This document shows, piece by piece, positions 6,508 to 13,158 of a stretch of 14,930 nt of DNA. This DNA is from JAJZCD01 sp964570005 (GTDB lineage: Bacteria; Patescibacteriota; Saccharimonadia; Saccharimonadales; UBA4665). Positions within the stretch are counted from its first letter, which is position 1. The number at the start of each line of letters is the position of its first letter. The translations under genes and the position numbers were made by a program. The stretch lies in NCBI GenBank assembly GCA_964570005.1, contig CAZMWE010000024.1, positions 1 through 14,930 on the forward strand. Reading direction: 5' to 3'. The notes below the pieces were generated by a model. The model was given only the letters and a program-made list of their open reading frames with translations. It was not told the DNA's origin and made no database searches.

Positions 6508-6894
6508 CTACTCGGACCGCTGCTGCGGAGTGCCCGCGAGCAGTGCACGGACCTCGGTCTCCCGGTAACGCCGATGCCCCCCGAGTGTACGAATCGACGT
6601 TAGCTTACTAGCCTTTGCCCACTGCGTGACTGTCTTCGGGTCAACATGGAACATTGTGGCCACCTCGCCAGGTGTCAGTAGGGGTTCAGCGAAGGGAAGC
6701 ATAGATCTTACCTCGGCCTCCCGGAAGCGTCTGTGCCCTCCGAGTGTTCGGATTGACGTCAGCTTACCGGTGTCCGCCCACCGCGTGACCGTCCTCTTGT
6801 CCACGCGGAATATAGTTGCCACCTCGCCCGAGGTCAGTAGAGGCTCAGCTTCGAGGTGTGGCAGCGGCCCGGGTTCGATGGTAAGTGCAGGCAT
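6508..6894 (-). CDS. Tandem-duplicated BldC-like MerR-type helix-turn-helix regulator
   Basis: A 128-aa DNA-binding protein made of two copies of the BldC domain. Copy 1 spans residues 17-66 and copy 2 residues 70-119, identical at 37 of 50 aligned positions. Each has the winged helix-turn-helix core with SxEVA..F.VD..TVT.WA and the wing motif KLTSIRTLGGHRR. Copy 2 and the tail AGTPQQRSE closely match, from memory, the whole BldC of Streptomyces, a single-domain developmental regulator of about 68 aa. The ATG at 6894 has AAAGGA 7 nt upstream, so I prefer it to the in-frame ATG at 7026. The first 16 residues look unstructured. Targets are unknown; the nearest genes are yajQ and pheS. The gene may have been acquired from an actinobacterium and duplicated. 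Confidence 0.85.
   Translation of the reverse strand: MPALTIEPGPLPHLEAEPLLTSGEVATIFRVDKRTVTRWADTGKLTSIRTLGGHRRFREAEVRSMLPFAEPLLTPGEVATMFHVDPKTVTQWAKASKLTSIRTLGGHRRYRETEVRALLAGTPQQRSE
6541..6846 (-). repeat. Internal tandem duplication encoding two BldC domains
   Basis: Two DNA segments, 6700-6846 and 6541-6687, are displaced by 159 bp and clearly similar at base level, for example the LTSIRTLGGHRR-coding blocks. The many silent differences show that the duplication is not recent. Confidence 0.7.
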
Positions 6895-7005
6895 GTGATC
6901 GTCCTTTCTGTTTGGACCGCTACGCGATCCCGTACTGAGGGGGGTGTAAGCGTTGCTGCTTTTAATCAACCTTTGACTGGCTGGCTGAGCTATAGTGTTT
7001 CCACA

Positions 7006-7052
7006 GGTGAGCAACGAAAGCGCCATGCCGAAGTACGCCTTTGTTGCTCATC
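7006..7052. repeat. 14-bp inverted repeat upstream of the tandem-BldC gene
   Basis: Bases 7006-7020 pair with 7039-7052, giving 14 pairs with a single bulged G at 7016. On the minus strand the loop contains a CTTCGG element. It lies about 110 nt before the bldC-like start; a minus-strand TATAGC sits just downstream near 6990. It could be an operator, a leader hairpin or a terminator of an unseen transcript. The gap 6895-7278 holds no gene I can support, only this repeat, an isolated + strand TATAAT at 7140-7145 and the elements listed separately. Confidence 0.5.
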
Positions 7053-7197
7053 CGTGATAGTCTGTTTGTCAAGGTACCAGCTGACCAGAGGCCGGCTAAC
7101 TCAGTTTCGGAGTAACTCTACTCAACGAAGCGAGATACCTATAATAACCACAGATACTGACAACTGCAAACCTACGCAAATAGAAGGCGGCTGACTG

Positions 7198-7241
7198 GTA
7201 TTAGTGCCGTAATGCCTCTTCCATTTCCGATAAACTAATAC
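7198..7241. repeat. 8-bp inverted repeat just upstream of the pheS promoter
   Basis: GTATTAGT (7198-7205) and ACTAATAC (7234-7241) are perfect inverted copies separated by 28 bp. The right arm ends 22 bp before the pheS extended -10, near the -35 position, so it could be a regulator site for the operon. It lies outside the likely leaderless transcript, so it is not an attenuator. Confidence 0.4.
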
Positions 7242-7263
7242 GTTTCGCCGTCATCGCCATCCC

Positions 7264-7272
7264 TGTTATACT
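7264..7272 (+). promoter_or_regulatory. Extended -10 promoter of the pheS operon (leaderless)
   Basis: TGTTATACT, a TGn-extended -10, then GGGGCA and the ATG of pheS. Only 6 nt separate the box from the start codon, so the transcript should start at or beside the A of ATG. No leader remains for the T-box or peptide attenuation usual for phe operons. Confidence 0.6.
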
Positions 7273-7278
7273 GGGGCA

Positions 7279-8334
7279 ATGAGTTACCAAAATCCGAAGG
7301 TGCAGGAAGCGGCCGAGTTGTTGAAAAGCCGGTTCGCTGAGCTACAAAACAAGGTCGATATTCTAAAGGCCATCGAGCTGCGGGCGTTGTACGCAGAAAT
7401 CCCGACCTTGCCACCCGAACAGCGTGGTGCGTTCGGCAAAGAACTGAACGAATTACGTGCTGAACTACAGATGATGGTGGACGAAGCTGGCGAACAGGCC
7501 GAGGCGCTGCCGCCCATCGACATTACTGCGCCATTCGATATTAATATACCAGCGGATAGGCGGCCGCAGCTGCTGCCAAGCGAAACCGGCAGCAAACACC
7601 CCTTGATGACCGAGCTTGAAACTGTGCTCGATATCTTCTATCGCATGGGTTTCACGGCGCTCGAAAGCCGCGAGATTGACGATGACTTTCATATGTTCGG
7701 GTCCTTGAACTTTCCTGAAGGCCACCCGGCCCGCGATGATTACGACACGTTCACAACCACGCAGACCGACGAGGGCGGCAAACAGTTCATTGCGCCGGCC
7801 CATACCTCCACTATGCAAAACCGCGCACTGCAGGCGCACAAGGGCAACCTGGAAAAGGGCGAGCCAATTGCGGTAGTGCTCCCTGGCCGCGTATTCCGCA
7901 ACGAAGACCTCGATGCCCGTCACGAGCATACGTTCTACCAGTTCGAGGGTGTATATGTGGATAAGGGCATTAATGCCGGGAACCTGCTCGCCACCTTCAA
8001 GACATTCCTGGGCGAATACTATCAGCAGGACATCGAAATCAAGAGCCAGCCGTTCTACTTCACGTTTACCGAACCGAGCTTTGAGCTGGCGCTCAGCTGC
8101 CCGTTTTGCCAGAAAAAAGGCTGCTATATCTGCAGCCACACCGGCTGGATCGAGCTGCTTGGCATGGGTATGATTCACCCGAACGTGCTGCGTGCCGCTG
8201 GCGTTGACCCAGAAACCTATACCGGCTTTGCCTGGGGTTGCGGCCTGGAGCGTCTTGTGATGATGAAATACGGTATCGAGGACATCCGTCACTTTAAAAG
8301 CGGCAAGCTCGACTTCCTGAGGCAGTTTGCATGA
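7279..8334 (+). CDS. pheS: Phenylalanine-tRNA ligase alpha subunit
   Basis: A 351-aa class II aminoacyl-tRNA synthetase subunit that, with PheT as an alpha2beta2 enzyme, charges tRNA-Phe in the cytoplasm. The N-terminal coiled coil covers residues about 1-85. Class II motif 2 is GRVFRNEDLDARHEHTFYQF (203-222), and motif 3 is GFAWGCGLERLVMMKYGI (316-333). The Phe pocket includes the FTEPSFEL strand. Residues 274-285 form CPFCQKKGCYIC (CxxCx4CxxC), a zinc-ribbon-like insert also seen in many Firmicutes PheS. It is the first gene of a four-gene unit, and its stop overlaps the next start as ATGA. Confidence 0.97.
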   Translation: MSYQNPKVQEAAELLKSRFAELQNKVDILKAIELRALYAEIPTLPPEQRGAFGKELNELRAELQMMVDEAGEQAEALPPIDITAPFDINIPADRRPQLLPSETGSKHPLMTELETVLDIFYRMGFTALESREIDDDFHMFGSLNFPEGHPARDDYDTFTTTQTDEGGKQFIAPAHTSTMQNRALQAHKGNLEKGEPIAVVLPGRVFRNEDLDARHEHTFYQFEGVYVDKGINAGNLLATFKTFLGEYYQQDIEIKSQPFYFTFTEPSFELALSCPFCQKKGCYICSHTGWIELLGMGMIHPNVLRAAGVDPETYTGFAWGCGLERLVMMKYGIEDIRHFKSGKLDFLRQFA

Positions 8335-8921
8335 CTACGATCCACAAAAAGGCCTACCCAATCCTATTCGGAGAAGTGTTAAGTGGCCGTAAAAGCTTTG
8401 ATTTGCGAGTCGCGGACTTTGTTTGTCAGCCTGGTGACACACTGGTGCTTGACGAGGTCAGCGAAGGCAGTAAAAAGCCTACCGGCCGCTCGATAACGAA
8501 AAAAGTCGGGTATGTGTTAAAGACCAAGGACCTGGATTTCTTCGACCCTGACGACGTGCAGGAGCATGGCTATCAGGTTATTTCTCTACTGCCCGAAGCA
8601 TCGTCTAGTCTAGAAGCCCTGTCGCAACGGGCACAGGAAGTCCGGCAGAAATATAATGTGCTGAATGCCAAAGATGGCCACGGTAAATGGGGCGGCAAAG
8701 AATATGCTATGGGGTTAGTGGGTGACGTGGGTGAATTACTCGAAGTTATCATGGCCAAAGAGAACTTACGCCGCGGCGAAGATGTTGATACAAAGCTTGC
8801 CCATGAACTTGCTGATTGCATGTGGTCGGTACTGGTCATTGCCAATCACTACGGAGTTGATCTGGAAAAGGAATTTCTAAAAACTATGGACAGTTTGGAG
8901 CAAAGGATCGCCGCAGCATGA
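8331..8921 (+). CDS. DUF3850/ASCH-like domain fused to a MazG-like nucleotide pyrophosphohydrolase
   Basis: A 196-aa two-domain protein. Residues about 4-86 resemble DUF3850 of the ASCH/PUA-like fold (ILFGEVLSGRKSFDLRVAD, then PGDTLVLDE and TGRSITKKVGYVL); such domains bind RNA or nucleotides, and one ASCH enzyme, YqfB, removes acetyl from N4-acetylcytidine. Residues about 95-194 are an all-alpha MazG-like domain with GDVGELLE (131-138) and HELAD (158-162), which supply the usual Mg2+-binding acidic residues (Glu135, Glu138, Glu159, Asp162). MazG enzymes hydrolyse NTPs to NMP and pyrophosphate, often modified or excess ones. Its ATG overlaps the pheS stop and its stop overlaps the next start, so it is translationally coupled between pheS and pheT. 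A role in cleaning modified nucleotides is inferred. Confidence 0.85.
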   Translation: MTTIHKKAYPILFGEVLSGRKSFDLRVADFVCQPGDTLVLDEVSEGSKKPTGRSITKKVGYVLKTKDLDFFDPDDVQEHGYQVISLLPEASSSLEALSQRAQEVRQKYNVLNAKDGHGKWGGKEYAMGLVGDVGELLEVIMAKENLRRGEDVDTKLAHELADCMWSVLVIANHYGVDLEKEFLKTMDSLEQRIAAA

Positions 8922-9013
8922 ATGTGGACGTTGAGAAAATCATACGCGAATATGGCAAGTTTGATGGTGAAAAGGGCACGAAATACCAACTTCCCTGGAG
9001 TAAGCAACAATGA
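8918..9013 (+). CDS. 31-aa conserved-looking micro-protein between the MazG fusion and pheT
   Basis: A 31-codon gene in the otherwise unexplained gap before pheT. It begins MNVDVEKIIREYGKFD and ends YQLPWSKQQ. Its ATG overlaps the stop of the MazG fusion gene (ATGA at 8918-8921), and its TGA overlaps the pheT start (ATGA at 9010-9013), exactly the coupling used at the pheS junction. It is charged and soluble, with a helix then a short Pro-Trp tail. No function is known. It may be a real peptide, or mainly a device that carries ribosomes to pheT. Confidence 0.65.
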   Translation: MNVDVEKIIREYGKFDGEKGTKYQLPWSKQQ

Positions 9014-11562
9014 AAGTCAGTCTGAACTGGGTCAAACAATATCTTGATTTCGAGCTGCCGCCGGTAGACGAACTGGTGGAGCGCATCGGTGCGCAACTGG
9101 GGGCGGTCGAAGAGGTCGAAGGCCTCGGCGAAAAGTACCAAGGCATCGTCATTGCAAAAGTAGTAGAATGCGAGCCGCTCGAAAACTCCGATCACCTGCA
9201 CCGCTGCTTGGTGGATGATGGTGGCAAAGTGCAGGATGTGGAACGCGATGCGAACGGGTTGGTACAGGTACTCACCGGTGCGCCGAATGTGCACAAGGAT
9301 ATGTGGGCGGTGTGGTTGGCACCGGGGATCACGGTACCGGAAAGTGTCGACAAAGACCCGTTTGTACTTACTAGCCGTAATATGCGCGGCGCGATGAGCC
9401 ATGGCATGCTGGCCAGCCCGAAAGAACTTGCCCTGGGTGATAACCATGAAGGCTTGCTGGAGCTTGACGCCAACGCGGCTATGCCGTCTGGTCTGAAAAT
9501 CGAGCCGGGCGCTGATTTCGCTCAACTCTTTGGCCTGGACGATTACATCATCGACATCGAGAATAAAATGTTTACCCATCGGCCGGACTGTTTCGGCATC
9601 CTGGGCGTAGCCCGCGAGATCGCTGGTATTTTGGGCCATCAATTTACATCGCCTGACTGGTACCTGCATACTTTGCAGGACACGCTGACTCCTGATGGTA
9701 AACCGCTGACTCTCGAAATCCAGAACGAGCTGCCGGGGTTAGTCCCCCGTTTTGTCGCCGTGCCCTTAAGCAATATAACTATGGGCCCGTCGCCGTTTTG
9801 GCTGCAGACTTACTTGCTGCGCAGCGGCGTGCGGCCGATCAGCAACATGGTGGATATCACGAACTACATGATGCTGCTCACCGGTCAGCCGATGCATGCC
9901 TATGACTATGACAAAGTGAAGGCGCTCAGTGAGGACGATAAGGTTATTATCACCGTCCGTTACCCTCATCAGGGTGAGCAGATCACGCTTCTAAACGGCA
10001 AGACTATCGAGCCGCGCAGCGAAGCCATGATGGTTGCAGCCGGCAAACACTTGCTTTGTGTGGGTGGCAGCATGGGCGGTGCTGAGACTGAAGTCGATGA
10101 GAATACCCGGAATGTTATTCTGGAAGCGGCCAACTGGGATATGTATTCGATTCGTCGGACTTCTATGGCGCACGGCATTTTCACGGATGCAGTGACCCGC
10201 TTCAACAAGGGCCAGAGCCCCCTGCAGAACGACGAGGTGACCGCCAAAGCGGTTGAGGTGCTGCGTGAACTGGCCGGCGCAAAAGTCGCCGGACCGCTGA
10301 TTGACGACAATCACGTCGATGAACAAGGCCGTGAACGTCGTTCCGTGCATCCACCAGTGCCAGTGGCGACCGGATTTATTAACACGCGGCTTGGTCTTGA
10401 ATTGTCGGCAGCTGAAATGAAGCAATTGCTTGAGAACGTCGAGTGCACCGTGGAGGCAAGTGGCGACCAAATAACCGTCACTGCTCCGTTCTGGCGTACC
10501 GATATCGAACTGCGCGAGGATGTGGTTGAAGAAGTCGGTCGACTGTACGGCTTTGACCGATTGCCGCTCGTGCTGCCGCGGCGTAGCATCAAGCCCGCTG
10601 CCAGGAACGCAGCCTTAGAACTGAAGAGTCGACTGCGCGACACGCTTGTTAAGTCCGGTGCAAACGAGGTGCTGACCTACAGCTTCGTGCACGGCGACCT
10701 GCTCGGAAGGGCCGGGCAAAACCCCGAACACGCTTTCCAGGTTGGCAATGCGCTTAGCCCTGATCTGCAATATTACCGGCTCAGTATCATGCCGAGCCTG
10801 CTCGACAAAATTCACCCGAATATCAAAGCGGGGTTTGGCAGTTTTGCTCTGTTTGAACTGGGCAGGGTGCACTATGTGGGCGAAATGGACGCTAACGACC
10901 CGGGTGTACCGAACGAAGATGACCACATCGCTCTCGTTGTGGCGTATGGCGATAAGCAGCAGCCGGTCGGTGCACCGTACTACCATGCCCGCAAATATCT
11001 CGAACAGATTATTGATTTGCAGTCGCTTAAACTAACGCCGCTTGCGGACTTTGACCTTGCCCAGGACGAATGGGGTAGGCAGCTGACCGCACCCTACGAA
11101 CCGGGGCGCTCCGCGGTTATCGTTAGAGACGGGCAGATCTGGGGTGTCGTCGGCGAATTCAAGCCCGGCGTCAGACGGGCATTGAAACTCCCGGCCTATG
11201 CCGCCGGGTTTGAGATCAACTTAGGGGTTATCGCCGTTGGAATCGTGCCAGTCTATCACCCACTCTCCCGGTTCCCGAGCATTACACAGGACATAACTCT
11301 CAAGATCGCGAGCGAGGTACCGTACGGGGATCTATTCGCGCTGGTGCAAGCTGAGCTTAGTAGTCTTGCGTCCGACCAACTCCAACTCGCGGCCGAACCA
11401 CTTGACATGTATCAGCGTGGCGATGACACGGGGCATAAGCAAGTTACACTTCGGGTGCATGCCATAAGTCATGAAAAAACCCTGCGCGATGCAGAGGTCA
11501 ACCGGCTGCTCGATAGTGTTGCCGCTGTCGCACAAAACAAGTACCACGCCGAACGCGTATAA
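9010..11562 (+). CDS. pheT: Phenylalanine-tRNA ligase beta subunit
   Basis: An 850-aa PheT, slightly longer than the usual ~800. Domains in order: N-terminal MKVSLNWVKQYLDF; EMAP/OB tRNA-binding domain from about residue 42 (GIVIAKVVECEPLENSDHLH); the B3/4 editing domain, which clears Tyr-tRNA-Phe, in roughly residues 215-400; B5 domain (about 455-530, with DIELREDVVEEVGRLYGFDRLP); inactive class II core; and the C-terminal ferredoxin-like anticodon-binding domain from about residue 750 (YHPLSRFPSITQDITL), ending in the EKTLRDAEVNRLLDSV helix. The start follows a GGAG nine bases upstream and overlaps the micro-gene stop. It forms the heterotetramer with PheS. No terminator with a classic T-run is adjacent. 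Confidence 0.97.
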   Translation: MKVSLNWVKQYLDFELPPVDELVERIGAQLGAVEEVEGLGEKYQGIVIAKVVECEPLENSDHLHRCLVDDGGKVQDVERDANGLVQVLTGAPNVHKDMWAVWLAPGITVPESVDKDPFVLTSRNMRGAMSHGMLASPKELALGDNHEGLLELDANAAMPSGLKIEPGADFAQLFGLDDYIIDIENKMFTHRPDCFGILGVAREIAGILGHQFTSPDWYLHTLQDTLTPDGKPLTLEIQNELPGLVPRFVAVPLSNITMGPSPFWLQTYLLRSGVRPISNMVDITNYMMLLTGQPMHAYDYDKVKALSEDDKVIITVRYPHQGEQITLLNGKTIEPRSEAMMVAAGKHLLCVGGSMGGAETEVDENTRNVILEAANWDMYSIRRTSMAHGIFTDAVTRFNKGQSPLQNDEVTAKAVEVLRELAGAKVAGPLIDDNHVDEQGRERRSVHPPVPVATGFINTRLGLELSAAEMKQLLENVECTVEASGDQITVTAPFWRTDIELREDVVEEVGRLYGFDRLPLVLPRRSIKPAARNAALELKSRLRDTLVKSGANEVLTYSFVHGDLLGRAGQNPEHAFQVGNALSPDLQYYRLSIMPSLLDKIHPNIKAGFGSFALFELGRVHYVGEMDANDPGVPNEDDHIALVVAYGDKQQPVGAPYYHARKYLEQIIDLQSLKLTPLADFDLAQDEWGRQLTAPYEPGRSAVIVRDGQIWGVVGEFKPGVRRALKLPAYAAGFEINLGVIAVGIVPVYHPLSRFPSITQDITLKIASEVPYGDLFALVQAELSSLASDQLQLAAEPLDMYQRGDDTGHKQVTLRVHAISHEKTLRDAEVNRLLDSVAAVAQNKYHAERV

Positions 11563-11601
11563 ACCGTAAATATTTTAACTATTTTCAACGAATGTCTATG
11601 C

Positions 11602-11656
11602 TAAGCTTCGGATAGCTTAATAGCTTCTTCGTGTAAACACGAAATGTTGGCTTTTT
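11602..11656 (+). terminator. Hairpin pair after pheT, possible terminator
   Basis: TAAGCT (11602-11607) pairs with AGCTTA (11614-11619), and TTCGTG (11628-11633) pairs with CACGAA (11638-11643) around a TAAA loop. A run of five T lies at 11652-11656, eight bases after the second stem; AGC/GCT pairing at 11622-11652 could close the gap. It may end the pheT transcript before the structured RNA. Confidence 0.35.
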
Positions 11657-11663
11657 AAAGCTA

Positions 11664-12001
11664 AAGAGACGGTACTTTTAAAAGCTTTCCTGTAGGAGCT
11701 GACGGACCGAGGGTTAGTCGATTAGGGGATCGAATGATTCCTTCGCGAGTGCTGTCGCTCAGGGGGGCGGGAGGTGACGACTGTCATATGATATGAGGGG
11801 GCGAGCCCACAGGGGCCACACTTGGAGTCGCTACATCGGCTACCAGGGGTGATTCGGGCTTGTCTAAGGCAGTCGTCACCTCCCCGTAAACGTCGGTGGG
11901 TCTGTGATTACGGTAGGATGTATTTCCTCCGGCATCCAAACTGAGCTAGCAGGCCCACCGACCCACTCCGCGCATCGCGCTTAAGCAAAGTACCGTCTTT
12001 T
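11664..12001 (+). ncRNA. Large structured RNA of unknown family (about 338 nt)
   Basis: This gene-free stretch folds by eye into a closed, branched RNA. The outer stem is 11664-11678 with 11987-12001 (15 pairs). Inside lie hairpins 11724-11731/11736-11743 and 11747-11751/11756-11760. Next comes a perfect 15-bp helix, 11769-11783/11870-11884, enclosing 11799-11808/11856-11865 and the hairpin 11821-11830/11837-11847. A 14-pair helix, 11892-11905/11949-11962, encloses 11916-11920/11933-11937, and a small GCGC hairpin lies at 11970-11980. I count eleven non-Watson-Crick pairs and all are G-U on the plus strand; on the minus strand each would be a C-A mismatch, so the plus strand is the functional one. 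It lacks RNase P P4 sequences, a tmRNA CCA end or tRNA-like T arm, and SRP or 6S features. Promoter unclear. Confidence 0.65.
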
Positions 12002-12004
12002 CAA

Positions 12005-12041
12005 CCCCAGAGCCCATACGAAACAGGTGTGGTTTGTGGGG
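12005..12041 (+). other. Stem-loop between the structured RNA and the Nudix gene
   Basis: CCCCA (12005-12009) pairs with TGGGG (12037-12041), and CCATAC (12014-12019) with GTGTGG (12027-12032, one G-U) around a GAAACAG loop. It begins 3 nt after the outer stem of the structured RNA, so it may be a 3' domain of that RNA. No T-run follows, and it lies upstream of the Nudix promoter. Confidence 0.45.
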
Positions 12042-12076
12042 ATGAAAAATATAAAGTTTTCTTCTACTCCAAGAGG

Positions 12077-12097
12077 TACAATAATATGAAGTAGGAG
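12077..12097 (+). promoter_or_regulatory. -10 box and Shine-Dalgarno of the first Nudix gene
   Basis: TACAAT at 12077-12082 is followed by AGGAG at 12093-12097, 4 nt before the ATG at 12102. A second ATG at 12108 is 10 nt from the same site, so either codon could start the protein. This leader contrasts with the leaderless genes nearby. Confidence 0.45.
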
Positions 12098-12101
12098 ACA
12101 G

Positions 12102-12578
12102 ATGAACATGCTACAACGGCAATCGGTACGGGCGATTATACTGAACGGCGATAAAATACTAGCACTAAAACGTAACAAATTTGGCCAGGCGTACTACACA
12201 CTAGTTGGCGGGGGCGTGAACCTGGGCGAGGATCAGCCAACGGCACTCCGGCGCGAACTACGGGAGGAGACTGGTCTGGAAGTAGGTGTCATACGACTGG
12301 TATTCGTTGAAAACGGCGGCAGCTTGTTTGGCCTGCAGTATATTTATCTGTGCGAGTACAAGGGCGGCGAACCGGCGCTTGACCCAAATTCCGAGGAAGC
12401 CAAGATATCGGCGATGGGTCAGAACATATATGAACCGCTGTGGTTACCGGTGAGTCATATAGCCAAAGTGCCGTTTCGCTCCGAGTCTGCAGCCCAGGCG
12501 GTGATGGACGGAATCCGGAACGGCTTCCCGGAAACGCCGCGGGAGCTTGCCTGGCAACCGGAAAACGTGTCAAAATAG
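12102..12578 (+). CDS. Nudix hydrolase
   Basis: A 158-aa Nudix-superfamily pyrophosphohydrolase. The Nudix box is intact: GGVNLGEDQPTALRRELREE followed by TGL, matching Gx5Ex7REUxEExGU and supplying the Mg2+-binding glutamates. The fold starts with VRAIILNGDKILALKR. Nudix enzymes split nucleoside diphosphates linked to another group; the substrate here (oxidised nucleotide, ADP-ribose, dinucleotide) cannot be told from sequence. It probably acts in the cytoplasm. It heads a run with the two FKBP genes (26-nt and 5-nt gaps), and downstream of the structured RNA it has its own promoter and an AGGAG site. Confidence 0.9.
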   Translation: MNMLQRQSVRAIILNGDKILALKRNKFGQAYYTLVGGGVNLGEDQPTALRRELREETGLEVGVIRLVFVENGGSLFGLQYIYLCEYKGGEPALDPNSEEAKISAMGQNIYEPLWLPVSHIAKVPFRSESAAQAVMDGIRNGFPETPRELAWQPENVSK

Positions 12579-12604
12579 AACCAGCATTTAAGAGGATTAG
12601 ATAT

Positions 12605-13153
12605 ATGGCGCGTATGCGTGAGCGGATTTTTGCAGGTTTTGGAGCAGGGTTGTTTTTAATAAGTGCCTGTGCGATAACGGCATACGCCGTGTGGCAGACA
12701 TCGTCAGCCGATAACAGTACTAAAACTGCAACTCAAACAACTCAAAATAAATGTGATATCAGCGCACCAGTAACAGACACGGCGACGACTGCACCCGCGG
12801 TCTATCAGCCGGGTGGTCCGGTAGCAGTGCTGAAGACCACGGATCTCACCGTTGGTAGCGGCCAAGCGGCTAAAAACGGCGACTGCCTAGTCATGAAATA
12901 CCAGGGGAACTTAGCTTCGAGCGGCACGATGTTTGACGAAAACTATGATAAGCCGCAGGCGCTCCAGTTTACATTAGGAGCGGGCGAGGTGATTAAGGGC
13001 TGGGATCAGGGACTGGTCGGTATGAAGGTCGGCGGCGTACGCCGTTTGGAAATCCCCGCTGCGCTTGGCTATGGCGACACTGCGCAGGGTAGTATTCCGG
13101 CTAATTCAGACCTGGTATTTACCGTAACCCTCGAAAGGATTAAGAAGGGCTAA
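12605..13153 (+). CDS. Membrane-anchored FKBP-type peptidyl-prolyl isomerase
   Basis: A 182-aa protein. Residues about 8-30 are hydrophobic after an Arg-rich start, either a membrane anchor or, because ISAC at 19-22 fits a lipobox, a lipoprotein signal. A Ser/Thr/Gln-rich linker (31-70) leads to an FKBP domain (about 72-180) that would face outside and speed proline isomerisation during folding of exported proteins. Active-site landmarks compared with human FKBP12 are kept: Tyr99 of KYQG, Phe110-Asp111, Val129-Ile130 and Trp133 (VIKGW), and Tyr156 (GYGD). The ATG at 12605 has AGAGGA 8 nt upstream; an open frame extends further but only through the Nudix gene in another frame. A soluble FKBP follows 5 nt later. 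Confidence 0.9.
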   Translation: MARMRERIFAGFGAGLFLISACAITAYAVWQTSSADNSTKTATQTTQNKCDISAPVTDTATTAPAVYQPGGPVAVLKTTDLTVGSGQAAKNGDCLVMKYQGNLASSGTMFDENYDKPQALQFTLGAGEVIKGWDQGLVGMKVGGVRRLEIPAALGYGDTAQGSIPANSDLVFTVTLERIKKG

Positions 13154-13158
13154 ACCTT

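Noticed and set aside
8098..8136. CxxCx4CxxC in PheS as a novel zinc insertion
   Set aside because: A very similar Cys cluster before GWIE is common in Firmicutes PheS, so it is a known variant.
11664..12001. RNase P RNA, tmRNA, 6S or SRP RNA as the identity of the structured region
   Set aside because: The conserved P4 strands (GAGGAAAGTC, ACAGAA) are absent on both strands. There is no tRNA-like end with CCA, and no SRP helix 8 GGAAG/AGCA loops. A divergent form cannot be fully excluded without a covariance search.
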